64,000 nt of DNA from the NCBI RefSeq assembly GCF_048128805.1, contig NC_136016.1:13198676-13262675 (forward strand), given 5' to 3'. Made by a program: the position numbers and the translations under genes. Below the pieces are notes generated by a model. The model was not told the origin of the DNA. It saw only the letters and a list, made by a program, of their open reading frames with translations, and ran no database searches. Positions 45,312 through 57,650 of the stretch are shown piece by piece (positions within the stretch are counted from its first letter, which is position 1; every line of letters starts with the position of its first letter). This DNA is from Centroberyx gerrardi. Taxonomy: Eukaryota > Chordata > Actinopteri > Beryciformes > Berycidae.

Positions 45312-47065
45312 TTAAATAAAGTAGAGCAAATCATAATTATTATAAACATACTTTTAACACTTTAGACTCCAACAGAATTCTAGAATGTTGTTGCTACTGA
45401 AAATTTTCAGTTAAAGATTTTTACACTGTGAAACATGCAATAAATCAGGTCATATACCATCTCTAACAAAACACCAAGAAATCCACAATATTTTGTGCAA
45501 CTGAGCATGTAAATAATATTTTGCATTGCCATGGGTGTAAAATGGGTATGACAAGGTGACACTTGCAATACCCCAGCCTAAGTGAGTCCACATTTGAGGT
45601 TTTATCTTTAAAAAAAAAAATAATAAAAATAAATAAATAAAAAAAATAAAGCATCTGACAAAATTGGTGACCTACGTCTAGTAATAATTTATCATATTGA
45701 CCAATTGGCTAATATCAGTCACTGCTCCACTTGTTGCCGGACATTTAATAGATTAAGCGGGTTACAATTTTTTGATGGCAAATCATATTGATTCATATAG
45801 ATATGACAGACAGGGGCTTTGCCGTACCTGAGGGTTCACTGAAGTGACGCCCCTGTGCATTGGTTTGCTCACATTGTGAGATGTGAGACTCACCAATGCA
45901 CAGAGAAGCATGAGCAGTCTCACAACTCGTGCCAGAGACCGTTATTTCTGATTATATACTTAGAAAAATAAATACATCCATAAATATATACAAACATACT
46001 GTATAGCAGTGACAAATTTAATAACAACATACGGAAACACAAACTGAACAAAAAGCAACATCCATTATAGGATAACTCTGGACTTAGTTTTGTCACATAC
46101 TTATGATACTAGAGTCTGTACGTGTGTTTCTGTAGGCAAGATGATGTTTGATGTTTGCAGGGGTTTGTGTGTGTGTGTGTGTGTTTGTAACAGTCATTTG
46201 GAATCAACACGTTATATACAAAGTTATAGAAATAATTAATGGAATATTTAATTTGAAAGGCAATTGTTACAAAAAATTGCCAGCTGCAAAGCAAACTAGC
46301 TGAAGTGGTGAAATTATCTAACCAGAATGAATGTTTGTGGCTACTTTGAATTAATATAGTTAATCAATAGATATGCTAGACTACTAATGGCACCCCTGTG
46401 GACCACACACTGCATGGGTATATTGGCCTGTGAGCACATCTTGGCCGTGGAAACACACTTACTGTACCTGCTACTTAGAAGTTGTAGTAAAAAACATCTT
46501 CCTTTCTCCACTCAGTAGCAGCTTTCATAGCTGAAGGCCAAATTGACTCAGTGTGTTTGAAATGAATTTCAGTCACCACTACTTGAAACCTCAAGGGTAT
46601 TATCACAAAGTCTCACACAGAGGTAAAATAAAATCATTTTTTGTTGAGGCATTGGAAATATATCTGCTTGTATGTAGTACCCTAATGTATTTTATGTTGC
46701 TTTCTTTGTGGCTGGCGGACAGAGGAGACTTGAGGAATTATTTGCATCAAAGTTTATTCGCAAAAGTGAGTGGAGAAAAATATACATCAAAACAAAAAAA
46801 TAAACCAATATCAAATGCAGACAGGAAGGATATGACAATTTAAAAAAATGGATTGGAACTTTTTGAAATAAAGGTGTCATTTTGCAATATACATGGTGCA
46901 GTATATACATTATGTTTAAAATTCATAAAACCAAATTACCGTACATTAATGTTATACTATCAAACTCCAGAAACAGCTCATATAGGCCTATTTTAATCAT
47001 TTTATTGTTAAGAAAAGTTTGTTACAGTATCATTTCAAGCCATGTATTTATGCAGTATAAAATGA

Positions 47066-47084
47066 CCCCCCCCCCCCCCCCCCC
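47066..47084. repeat. Poly-C tract
   Basis: A run of 19 C. Length is probably not reliable. Confidence 0.9.
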
Positions 47085-47427
47085 AGTATAGTATCTTTAA
47101 AGATCCCATTAAATGGAAATCAGAGGTTAGTTCATGACATGTGACTCTGATAAAAAAAAAAGTAAATATGGATAATAATAACAATGATAACAATGATAAT
47201 AATAATAATCACAAACAATGGAACAATAGAATGCATGACAATTGTTCACATCAGCATCTGAGCACACAGTATTTGAGCAGATTGCAATAAAGACCAAAGA
47301 GAATATTGTTGAAGAAGAAATATTATTGTAATCAAACGTTTGTTGACTTGTTGTAACTTATCACAATCAGTGTGCCTTTTTTGGAATTGGTGGCATGCTA
47401 ATCTGTGGTACAACAAAAAGGTTGCAC

Positions 47428-47433
47428 TTTATT
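47428..47433 (-). terminator. Candidate polyadenylation signal for the chemokine receptor
   Basis: AATAAA on the minus strand, about 600 nt downstream of the receptor stop codon at 48036. Weak support: single hexamer, no transcript evidence. Confidence 0.35.
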
Positions 47434-47562
47434 TGGATAGTCCAATGCTGATACTGAATTTACTATCAAGTGACTATAATGTGTCACTAAAAATTTATTG
47501 AGTTTCAAGTCATACTTACAATAGCGTGGAAAGTAGTCAATACTGTAGATATTAAAGTCTGG

Positions 47563-47651
47563 GTTAGGGTTAATCTTCGGGCTGAAGGTAGGGTTAGAAT
47601 TAGGGTCAGGTTGGGTAGGGTTAGGGTTAGGGTTAGGTTAGGGTTAGGCTA
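47563..47651. repeat. Short interstitial telomere-like repeats
   Basis: GGGTTAGGGTTA at about 47563, then GTAGGGTTAGGGTTAGGGTT and further degenerate TTAGGG units to 47651, about eight units in all with interruptions. Confidence 0.75.
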
Positions 47652-48035
47652 TGGTAAAGTTTTGGGTTACATAGTCTGTAGAGATGCAACAAATAGGCAA
47701 ATGAACATCTACGTTTTTTCACCTGTTGAGTATCTTCATTGGATCCAAATAAAGGGTTACCCAAAAAAATATATACATGTCAACCTGGAAATGAACACCA
47801 AGCTCAGCACTTCAGCACAGTAAGAGATGTCAAGCCATAATGCTACGCCCCCGAGTGCATGTTGAGAACATTTACAGGAAGGATGACAAAAATATATTTT
47901 TTTGGCTATTTTGGGTTCAAATTTAGTTTATAATATGCTATTTTTGGTGAATCATGATTAAATGCATAGCTTTGCAAATCCAAAAAAAGTTTATGGGTTC
48001 TTTAACAAATTTAAAGACCACTCCATGAAATATTA

Positions 48036-49162
48036 TTAGGCTGCTGGAAACTGAAATTTGGTGGCAGGTGCCGTCTCCATGCTGGAGTGACTGCGGTCAG
48101 GGGAAGTGGGAGAGAAAGCTGACAGCGTGGTGGCAGCCGGGGAGGAGAGCGACATGGAGACGCAGCTCTCCGACTTGAACCCACGCATGCAGCCTGCGTC
48201 GTGGAAGAGCCTCAACACATCGCTCCGGAAGCGCACACCAACTAGGGCGTAGAGGACGGGGTTGAGGCAACAGCGGGTGTACGCCAAGGTGCAGGTGACG
48301 TACTCTAACAGGAGGGCGCAGAACTGCCCCGCCATTTTGCGCGACAGCACCACGGTGTAAGGCAGCTGGAAGACCATAAACACCAACACCAGCACCACCA
48401 TCAACTTCAAGGTACGCTGCCGATGCCACCCCTTGCCCCGCCCCTGTCCCTGCCCCTCCCACAGCACCTGAGCAATCAAAGAGTAGCATATCACCATGAC
48501 AAAGAAGGACAGGCAGAAGACAGCGATGATGGCTCCATTGGTGACCATTTTGACTTTTCCACTCCTTTGCATCCCGCAGTATGCTTCCAGACCTGAACCT
48601 GACACCCCAGAGAACAGGATCTCAGGCATACTGAGGAGCAACGCGACCACCCACACACCTACAGCAGCTACCTTGCCTCCTGTTAGTATCTGGCTACGCA
48701 ACCTGAGCACCTCTTGGGCCCGTGCCACCACCATGTAGCGGTCAATACTAATGCAAGCTAGCAGCAGCAGCCCGCTGTACGTGTTGATGGCGTAGCAGGC
48801 GCGCGTAGCCTTGCAGAGGGGACTGGAGAAGATCCACCCCAGGTAAGTGTCGACGGCCTGCAGCGGGAGCGTGAGGAGGAGCAGGAGGTCAGCCAGCGCC
48901 AGGTGGAAGAGGAAGACGTCGGTCATGGAACGAAGCTGGAGGCGTCGGTAGAGAGCGAAGGTGGCGATCACCAGGGAGTTTCCCAACATGCCCAGGGGGA
49001 AGATCAGGCAGAAGACACAGGTCTGGAACATTTGGATGGTCAGCTCCTGCTCATCAGGTTCACACATCTCATGAAGTGAGTCGTTACCATCGAGGTAGAT
49101 GCTCGTATCAAAAGTGGAGCTGTAGTCATTGTAGTCTGTTGTCGCATCATAGTAGGCCATAG
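48036..49162 (-). CDS. ccr10: Chemokine receptor closest to CCR10, main exon
   Basis: A class A seven-helix receptor that senses a CC chemokine at the leukocyte surface and signals through Gi. The N terminus is rich in Tyr and Asp (YYDATTDYNDY), suited to tyrosine sulfation and ligand binding. TM1 has LGNSLVIA, TM2 LALADLLLLLTLP, the end of TM3 DRYMVVARA, TM6 FQLPYTVV, and TM7 NPVLYALVGVRFRSDV. Four extracellular Cys are present (MCEPDE, SPLCKA, AYCGM, GQFCALL), so both receptor disulfides can form. LACIS-DRY, the ARA after DRY, LGW before the TM3 Cys, and TRCCLNPVLYALVGVRFR favour CCR10 over CCR7/CCR9. The acceptor TTTGCCTCCAG at 49163 shows this is a downstream exon. If translation instead began inside it, the first ATG is at 49160. 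CCR10 and FMNL1 both map to human 17q21. Confidence 0.85.
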
Positions 49163-49559
49163 CTGGAGGCAAATAAATAAAGACTAATCAGGTTCATTTG
49201 TACCATAGAGATGATAGTAGATTTTGTTATAGGAAGCTGCAATTAATCCATAAAAAATAGCACTCTTGTCATATACAAGTCAGGTCAATGTTATTGTCAC
49301 CCCAACTTTGTTGATAATTCAAAGTTTCTCGAGAATTAAAGTGAAGTACAAAAACAAAAAAAACAAAACTTGTTTGCTATGTTACAAATGTGTTTCATGC
49401 ATGCTGATTACTTACTGGAGAATCATTCAGTAGTGTTTTGCATTTAACTCCCTATCTTTTGTGTTTCAGAGCAGCAGCCCACATAAGGTGATGTTATCTG
49501 AAGGTACAGAGGAGCAGTTTCTTAGCGGTTTTTGAACTGCTGAGTAGGCCACTTCAAGC

Positions 49560-51210
49560 CAGGAGGGTCAGCTGTCCAATTAGCCTCTGATTGTTGGTTG
49601 GGAGAGGTTTCTGATCTGCTGAGCAGGTGGCTGTTTCAAGCCAGCAGGTTCAGCTGTGCCATTAGTCTACTAATGCTGAGACTGATGACAGCGATGATTG
49701 AAAACCTTCTATTATGTGCAAAGAGTAAGCCTGTTTGGTCTGTTGTGAAATGGTGTGACAGTTTGTCCAACTCCACATCCATAGTTTAGAGCAGACTACT
49801 GTAGAGTACATAACATGACATCATTATATGGGGAAATACTAATTCATACACAATCGACTTGTGAGACACTTTGATCAACCCTTCCTGCTATGTTGTACAG
49901 TTTGAGTAAGGAGCAGATATTTCAGTCATAACACACCAGGTTGCGTGGCACATAACATTATTATATGAGGAAATACTAATTTCTATACAGTCAACTTGAA
50001 ATGAGACACTCTGATCAACCCACCCAGCTATGTTATACAGTTTGAGTAAGCAGCAGATATTTCAGTCATAACACACCAGGTTGCGTGACACTGGCATCAG
50101 GCCGTTGGCACAGGGGAAATCGTGGGTAGCCTGAAGGTCTACAGATCAGTCAGTGTCGCGTGCTAACAGCCTTTATAATCGGTTTCCACTGTCACCTTTT
50201 TTCATTTCATCTTTCACCCTGACACTGTAACTGCTGAGGTTATAGGCAATATTAAATTGTTTTGGTTTGATTTCTCTAATAACTTTATTCTAACTCATAG
50301 CCTTTTTGCTAGTGGAGACTGGTGTAAATTGGCTTCCTTGAAAGGTAAGGAGAGTTACTGTAAACAGGAAAACATTTTATACAGTCTAGTGAGCAGAGCA
50401 TTGTTGAGTGTCTGAAAGCTTGAGTTTTCCCCCGGCGGGTATTTCCTTTTAACAAGGATTATTTCAAAGTTGAATTCTTTTGAACAAAAACATATGATTC
50501 AAATATTTTACTGATTCACAGTAGTAATAGCCTATACTTGTCCACTGCAAATAATGACTCATGAGACAAAATTTGATTTAGTGTGAATGTGTATTTTTAC
50601 TGCATGCCTACAGTAATGGGGAAAGCACTAATATTTTGTGTGCTGTTAAATGTAGTCTTAGTCAAAGCTGAAGCAATGTGAATTTTAGGTACATCACTGA
50701 GGCAGCTGAAGGGATGTCTCCTCTCTCAACAAACATAAATATAAGTCGTGGGTGGGTTATGATTTGTGATGAGCCACAGCCACACTGCCAGACCGTTTTG
50801 ATTCATGAACTGAGAACAGTCCTGTATTGACAAGCCGCTGCATTTGCAAAGGGATGACAATAAGACAAGATTCTCACAATTTCAAGTACTAATACACCCT
50901 GCAATATAAAAGATTGAAAATTATGAAATCAGTGATGATACATTCATCAATTTTAAAGTGATAAATTAAGAAATACTTAAGTTTGGAATTGCATATGCAT
51001 TTTAAATGGTTCCATTTGTGTCTTGATTCTGAGTACAAAAGCTTTTATTTTGGCAAATAGTTAAAAAAATTTGACTTTTCATGTGCATAATGTTTTTTTA
51101 AGATATAGATATACAATAAATCTTCAATTCCGATTGCGTAACATTATTATTCATAATAGTTGTTTCTAAAAGGTCACTTTGAAAATGTATAGAATTAGAA
51201 AAAAAACAGC
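49560..51210. repeat. Intronic duplication, copy A
   Basis: About 1.65 kb that matches copy B (51500-53370) in the same order and orientation. Shared blocks: CAGCCTCTGATTGTTGGT-like start, GCTGTTTCAAGCCAGCAGGT, CATCCATAGTTTAGAGCAGA, GGCATCAGGCCGTTGGCACA, GAGCCACAGCCACACTGCCA and TCTTCAATTCCGATTG. Small indels differ. Lies in the receptor intron. Confidence 0.85.
49799..50090. repeat. Tandem duplication of about 140 nt inside copy A
   Basis: The unit from GTACATAACATGACATCATT to ACACACCAGGTTGCGTGGCA is followed directly by a second version (ATAACATTATTATATGAGGA ... GTTGCGTGACACTGGC). Copy B has only one version (52108-52252), so the extra unit arose in copy A or was lost in B. Confidence 0.85.
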
Positions 51211-51499
51211 CAATTTTAATGGCCATAGATAAAGACGAGTTCAAATAAATTCTCTCAATGCAGAACTCCATTGAAAATGCATATCTTAGCCGTGGAATAC
51301 TTTAGGCTTTATATATGTGAAAACATTTTTTTTTTTTTTTTTGCATTTTGTGTCTTTAACCTGTTGTCTGGTGTCAAATAGCCAATTCTATAGCATTTAG
51401 TCATACACCGCCCACAAGGCCTGCTGTATTTCTTTTTACGTTAAGTATATTGTTTTGTGCTACAATACCCTTTTTAACTGTTAAGGAATACATTTTAAG

Positions 51500-53370
51500 C
51501 AAAATGGGCCAGCTGTCCAATCAGCCTCTGATTGTTGGTCGGGTGAGGTTTCTGATCAGCTGAGCAGGTGGCTGTTTCAAGCCAGCAGGTTCAGCTGTGC
51601 CATTAGTTTATTAATGCTGGTTACATTTTTCTATTATGTGCAAAGAGGAAGCCTGAGTGTAGGTGTAGCGCGATGTGATTGGAATGTGGCTAAAAACTAA
51701 AACTAAAATCCTCAGGCAATACTTAGCCTAGATTGTGGAACAAGAAATCATCACATCAGATCCTTTGTATTGGTAAAAGTAGCTTTTCAGTTACATTTTG
51801 TGGTGTTGATACAGTTGTCTGTTTGTGCAACAGCCAAGACTAGAGCACATTTGGGTTGATGATATTCAAGACCTTTCTGTAGCATGTGTTAGCTGTTTTG
51901 ACAGACAGACTTATAATGCATATTATGTGAATACGTGGTTTACATTCATTCGGTCTGTTTGGTCTGTTGTGAAATGGTGCAAGTTGGACAGTTTGTCCAA
52001 CTTGTCTGGTGTGATTAATTATTATCCATAAACTTGCAGCTTTCCCATAGTCACGGCCTCAGTATTGATAACTCCACCACATCCATAGTTTAGAGCAGAC
52101 TACAGTACATAACATAACATCATTATATGGGGAAATAATAATTCCTACACAATCGACTTGAAAGTGAGACACTCTGATCAACCCACCCAGCTATGTTGTA
52201 CAGTTTGAGTGAGCAGCAGATATTTCAGTCATAACACACCAGGTTGCGTGACACTGGCATCAGGCCGTTGGCACAGGGGAAATCGTGGGTAGCCTGAAGG
52301 TCTACAGATCAGTCAGTGTCGCGTGCTAACAGCCTTTATAATCAGTTTCCAACATCGTCTTTTTTCCATTTCATCTTTCACCCTGACTCTGTAACTGCTG
52401 AGGTTATAGGCAATATTCAATTGTTTTGGTTTGATTTCTCTAACAACTTTATTCTAAATCAAAGCTATTTGCTAGTGGAGACTGGAGTTGTTTGGCTTCC
52501 TTGAAAGGTAAGGAGAGTTACTGTAAACAGGAAAACATTTTCTCAAAGCTTGAGTTTTCCCCTGCTGTGCATTTTGTTAACAAGGATTATTTCAAACATA
52601 ATGCTTAATTCTTTTAGACAACAAAACTTTTTACTGATTCACAGTAGTAATTTACTTGAAATTTTGGAGGCTGCAATAGATGTCCACTGCAAATAATGAC
52701 TCATGGGGCTAAATTTGATGAAGTGTGAATGTAAATTTTTTTACTGCCTATACAGTAATGGGGAAAGCACTAATATTTTGTGTGCAGTTAAATATAGACT
52801 TAGTCAAAGCTAAAGCAATGTGAAACCAGCAATGAAATTGTATTATTGGCATAGAAACCGTGCAAATTCCATGTTGTGCACCTTACAATTTACAGTATGT
52901 GCTTAAAGTGGCAGAAGTTAGAAAAGTTGGAAAAACATTTGAAAAGATTATGTATTATTGTAGCTACATCCCTCAGGCAGCTGAAGGGAAGTCTCCTCTC
53001 AGCAAACATCAGTATGAGTTATGGGTGGGTGATTTGTGATGAACCACAGCCACACTGCCAGACAGTTTTGATTCATGAAATGACTGCAAAAAGTCCTGTA
53101 TTGACAAGCCGCTGCATTTGTAAACGGATGACAATAACACAAGATTCTCAATATAATAAAACCTGCAATAAATACAGATTGAAAATCATAAAATTAGTGA
53201 TGATACATTCATAAATGTTATAATGATACATTTTTTGAACTTTTCATATGCATGTTTTTTTAAGATAGAAATATACAAAAAGTCTTCAATTCCAATTGCT
53301 TAACGTTCTTGTACTTTATAGACATTTCTAAAAGGCCGTATTAAAAATGTATAGAGTTAGAAAAAACACA
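51500..53370. repeat. Intronic duplication, copy B
   Basis: Direct repeat of copy A in the same intron. It has about 250 nt of extra sequence near its start (51620-51945) and about 150 nt near 52850-52970. It contains a palindrome near 51970 (AAGTTGGACAGTTTGTCCAA). It ends about 110 nt before the proposed receptor exon 1. No coding content. Confidence 0.85.
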
Positions 53371-53481
53371 GTACTGTAGGCTGTGTGTAAACAGCATTTG
53401 ACGCATCAGAAACTTTCAATCATATCAGACTTCATCTGTACACTAATTCATAACCACACAAATTTTCTTAAGTGTCTTTAC

Positions 53482-53506
53482 CTGTGCTGTTTGGAGTGAC
53501 AAGCAT
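53482..53506 (-). CDS. ccr10: Proposed first coding exon of the chemokine receptor (8 codons)
   Basis: On the minus strand ATGCTTGTCACTCCAAACAG leads to the donor ACAG|GTAAAG. Joined to the exon at 49162 it reads MLVTPNSTA then MAYYDATT in frame, giving a 383-residue protein with an N-glycosylation site (NST). Very short first coding exons are usual in chemokine receptors (e.g. CXCR4). Support is splice consensus, in-frame joining and family structure only; the intron is 4.3 kb. Confidence 0.55.
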
Positions 53507-54424
53507 TTCCCAAGGTCTTTGTCTGTGTCTCTGGCAGATTTGAGAAGTTGCCACTCGTAAAATGCACCTGTGGGCAAAACCTTAACCACCTCCAGCCTAT
53601 GACACCAGTGCTGTGTTTTGTTGACCTTGCCATACCCTTGTATCAGTTGTTTGTCTCATCAGGAGTCATTTGAACATGTCAGCATGAAATTGCCTCATTG
53701 TTTTTGCAGTACCATCACATTTAATCTCTGAGACTGATCATGTGGGCTACAGATTTTTCATTTCGAATGTTAAGTCATTTGTCTGAAACCATATACTGCC
53801 AGGAGCCTAAGATCAAATCGCACAAGAGGTCTCCTAATTAAAAATAACTACACACTCTCCTAAAAAATAACTAAAAAGAATAAAGTAACTTAATTATTGT
53901 GATTACCTCGAGAGAGCTTTTAAAGTCGTATCTGTGAAATCCGAAATGTGATTTGAATATTTATGACTACTAATGCTGTGAATGAGGAACTACCTCAAAG
54001 CAATGTACCAGCAAAGATTATTTCAGTTTTATTCAATTGCTCACAATTTTTTGTAAGTTAGATTTGTTTTACAAAGCCAGTGTTTTAACGTTTTTTTAAA
54101 TGCAACTAACCCAAACTTGATTGCCATAATATAATTTTGGCATTATTTAAATTCACATTGATGATTTTTCTTGAGGAGTAGAGCCTAAATTCAGTGAAAT
54201 GCACACAGTACATGCCCACTGCATCAAGTTGTGAGTTCAAAGGGTGGACAAAGGTTAAAACAAAATCATTTCAGATGTATTCACCTGGGTGTGACTGGTG
54301 ACTGGAATCATGACCAGTTCACAACCTCTGTCTGACTTCTTTTGAGGTTATATGGCCGTTTCTAATGGGTTACACCCATCAATCAAATCCCATAGCATAT
54401 GATGCTTGCAGTAGCTATACATGG

Positions 54425-54426
<2 letters not shown>
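53507..54426. other. Receptor 5' flank, promoter not identified
   Basis: AT-rich DNA upstream of the proposed receptor exon 1. No TATA box at a convincing distance and no CpG-rich segment. Nothing else recognised. Confidence 0.35.

Positions 54427-54468
<42 letters not shown>
54427..54468. repeat. (TG)n microsatellite
   Basis: About 21 TG units, next to the simple tail of the following LINE fragment. Confidence 0.97.
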
Positions 54469-54469
<1 letters not shown>

Positions 54470-54472
54470 ATA

Positions 54473-55060
54473 GGCAAGGCAAGGCAAGGCAAGGCAATTT
54501 TATTTATATAGCACCATTCAGACACAAGGCAATTCAAAATGCTTTACAAGGGCATAGAAATACATTGAAAGTAGGACATTAAGAGCAAGAAGACAAAAAG
54601 ACATTAAAATTGCATTTAAAAGACAATAAAAACAAAAACAAGCAAATAAATAAAGATTAAAAAGAAGTTACATATTTAATTTATTGGAAAGCCGCAGTAA
54701 ACAATAATGTTTTAAGCCCTGATTTAAATGAGCTGACAGTTTTAGCAGACCTCAGGTATTCAGGAAGCTTGTTCCACAGGTGGGGAGCATAGAAACTAAA
54801 AGCTGCTTCACCTTGCTTGGTTTTGATCCTGAGAACACTGAGTAAACCTGTCCCAGATGACCTGAGGGGTCTGGGTGCTTCATAACGTACAAGCAAATCA
54901 GAAATGTATTTGGGCCCGAGACCATTTAGTGCTTTATAGACTATAGTAATATGATTTTAAAGTCTATCCTTTGACACACAGGAAGCCAGTTCAGTGATTT
55001 GAGGACCGGTGTAATGTGCTCCATTTTTTGGATAGATGGGAGGGTGGGTTTGAATATACT
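54473..55060 (-). mobile_element. 3' end of a non-LTR retrotransposon, minus strand
   Basis: The minus-strand frame 54896-54681 encodes KTKQGEAAFSFYAPHLWNKL then PEYLRSAKTVSSFKSGLKTL, the typical C terminus of CR1/L2-like fish LINE polyproteins (GDRAF...APKLWN.LP..IR...SL..FK..LKT.LF). It is followed by a 3' UTR and tail TATAAATAAAATTGCCTTGC ending in (CCTTG)n, the plus-strand (GGCAA)n at 54473-54496. 5'-truncated and inactive. Confidence 0.75.
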
Positions 55061-55489
55061 CAAATGGCTAAATAACCCTGTTACACTAAGTCATACTGCA
55101 GCCATGCCCTCTGATCACTGCAGCAACCACAAGAGGCTTTAAATTTTGGCACCAGACCATGAGACAGATGTATGATGGGCGGAATTGTTTTTGCTGATGG
55201 GAAAACTTTCGTGCTGACAGTTGAACTGAGGTGTTGACAGGTCTCGATCTACAATGTGGTAAGCCTGTGATTTCTACCTTGTTATTTGTATTTGTGGTTA
55301 TTGCAAGTTCATGAGAAACAGGTGACCTATATTTCAACCTGGCAAAGCAATAATCAAGTTTAATCACTGACATTATTTCTCTTGTTTTACTAAACAAGAG
55401 AAATACCCACTAATGAGATGCTGCGACACAAATGTAACATTAAATAAAGTAACATTGTTAAAATTGGAAGAAAAAAAAAAGCTCCATTG

Positions 55490-57593
55490 CAAAGAATGTA
55501 GAAATTCTCAATGGCATCACCCTCTGTTTCCCAGGTGCAAGTCTTGGTCATCAATGTATATATCCCTGCATTAATTTAACTATACACAAGTGTGCACTCT
55601 GTTATTATCCATGTTGGCTCCAATGATACCAGACTCAGATGATCCGAGAAATTACATAATACTTTGGAAAGAAGTGCATTGTGTTGGGCCCTGTCACAAC
55701 TCAGGGACACAGCTCAGAGCGGTTCATCCGCCTCGCTGTGGGTTCACATGAGTACAGAACTATTGCACTGTTGCTGGTTATGTTTCATAGATAACTTTGA
55801 CAGAAGGATGCAGAAGGATGGCCTGCATCGTAAATGCAAAGGGAATCAAACATCAGGCGAGAAACTTTAATGAAGCTTGTTTGGTGTTTAACCACTGCAG
55901 ACGTATAGCCTTATCTCTGTTTTCTCCCCACATAATGCATCTGCTGTGCAACTAAACCACTAATTTCCTTTTGTAGAATTGAAAGAACTAGCTCATTGCC
56001 CAGATCAGCAACTGCTTATCTAACAATCTAATCAATAATCAGCGTTTTCCTGTAACTCTTCCTAACAAATCTATTAAGGTTGGTCTGTTGAATGTGAGTT
56101 TGTGTGTTTTCACTATGTCTAACAGCATAGAATTTTCTGAATATGGATTGGTAATTATCCATAAAAGCAATTACAAATGCTTTCTCACTTCTTTTGCCAA
56201 TTCCTCCAGACTGAGGAGCTGTTAAACAACTTTAACAATAACCGCCTTGCCGTCCTTGACTCTGCTGCTCCTTTTAAAACTACATGAAGACCAAATCTAA
56301 AGCCCAGTCGTGGCTAAATGAACATATTCTTTCCAATTGTAGAGAATGCAGAAAGGCAGAACATAAATGGAGAGCTTACAAAGTTCAAATTCATTTAGAC
56401 ATTTTAAAGAAACTATTGAATCTATTGACTATGGAATCTATTATTATCAATTATCAACCTATTTCCAAATTACCCTTTTTATCTTTAAGGTTTTAGAAAT
56501 GGAGGTGGCCCCACAGCTGATATCTTTTATGCACAATAAAAACATCTGTGAGAAATTTCAGTCAGGTTTTAGAGCACTCCACAGCACAGAAACAGCCCTA
56601 ATCAAAGTTTCTGATAACTTTTAGATCTTAGCACAGCTTTTGACACTGTTGACCACGGTATTCTACTTGAACACCTCGGAAACTGGGTTGGTATCACTGA
56701 TGATGCTCTTAAACAGTTCCAATCTTACTTAACTAGTAGGACTTTCTTGGTTGTCATAGAGCATACCGCATCATTCCCAGCTCATGTTTTGTGTGGTGTC
56801 CCCCAGGGGTCAAATACTGGCACCTTGCTGTTCTCGCTTTATATGCTTCCCCCCATAACATTGCTTTCCATTGCTATGCAGATGACACCCAAATCTATCT
56901 TTTGATCAAACCTAGTGACTCCAGCAGCGGCTTGCCTCACTTATATCAAGTGTTGGATGTCCCAGAACTTCCTCCAATTAACTGAAAACAAACTTGAGAT
57001 CATACTATTTGGTCCACCTAGTTTCCATCAAGTTGCTACGGGTTATCTTCTGTTGATCCATGTAAAGCCTGCTGCTAGATTCTGACCTCTGTTTCAAAGT
57101 TAAGAGGGTGGTTCAGTCTTGCTTCCTCCAATTGAAAATATTTCCATAATTAGATATTTTTTATCTTTGCTGACCTTGAGGTTATCCATGCCTTCATCGC
57201 TTCTGGTCTACATTACTGCAACTCTCACTTTCAACTCTCTCTCAGAATTCTCCCTACTGGTTGGCAATTCGTTTTAGAATTGATAAATTGCTAAAGACGA
57301 AAGGTGACCAGGCTATTGCAGTCAGTTTTATCTTTTAAATCTCTTCATAAAAAACATTTCTATGAACAGGCCTTTTCATAATTACAAATTGTATAATTGC
57401 CTCCTTGATTTTATTGTTTTATCTTGTATTCTGTTTTATGTTCTAGCACCTATGTTTTGTATTTTTCCTATTTCATTTTCTTGTTTGAATATTTATTTGC
57501 CTTGATTTTATTTATTCAGTTGTACTTTGCTCTTTACGACTTTCTGCCTTTTCTTGCACTTCATAAAATGTTTTGAAAAGTGCTATACAAATA

Positions 57594-57647
<54 letters not shown>

Positions 57648-57650
57648 TAA
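55490..57650 (+). pseudogene. Decayed L2-clade LINE with esterase-like ORF1 block, RT and (ATT)n tail
   Basis: Three parts of one LINE are visible in order. At about 55600-55860: VIIHVGSNDT and FIDNFD...KDGLH, which match blocks III (GxND) and V (DxxH) of the SGNH-esterase domain in some L2/CR1 ORF1 proteins. At about 56200-57000: the ORF2 linker (SWLNEHILSNCRECRKAEHKWR), RT blocks FQSGFRALHSTETALIKVSD and STAFDTVDHGILLEHLGNW, GVPQGSNTGTLLFSLYMLPP and FHCYADDTQIYLLIKP with the catalytic YADD. At about 57575-57650: the tail AAGTGCTATACAAATAGTTA plus (ATT)n typical of L2. Many frameshifts and deletions; no function remains. I assume one insertion; two overlapping relics is the alternative. Confidence 0.75.
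57595..57646. repeat. (ATT)n microsatellite, LINE tail
   Basis: About 17 ATT units at the 3' end of the L2-type relic. Confidence 0.95.

Larger units (their letters stand above)
45312..48035. other. Intergenic DNA between the MITE and the receptor gene
   Basis: AT-rich, no gene recognised. Contains a poly-C run (47066-47084), telomere-like repeats (about 47563-47651) and a minus-strand AATAAA at 47428-47433 that could end the receptor transcript about 600 nt after its stop. Confidence 0.5.

Noticed and set aside
48097..48489. Alternative minus-strand frame over the receptor
   Set aside because: Overlaps the conserved TM5-TM7 coding region in another frame; GC-rich composition keeps it open.
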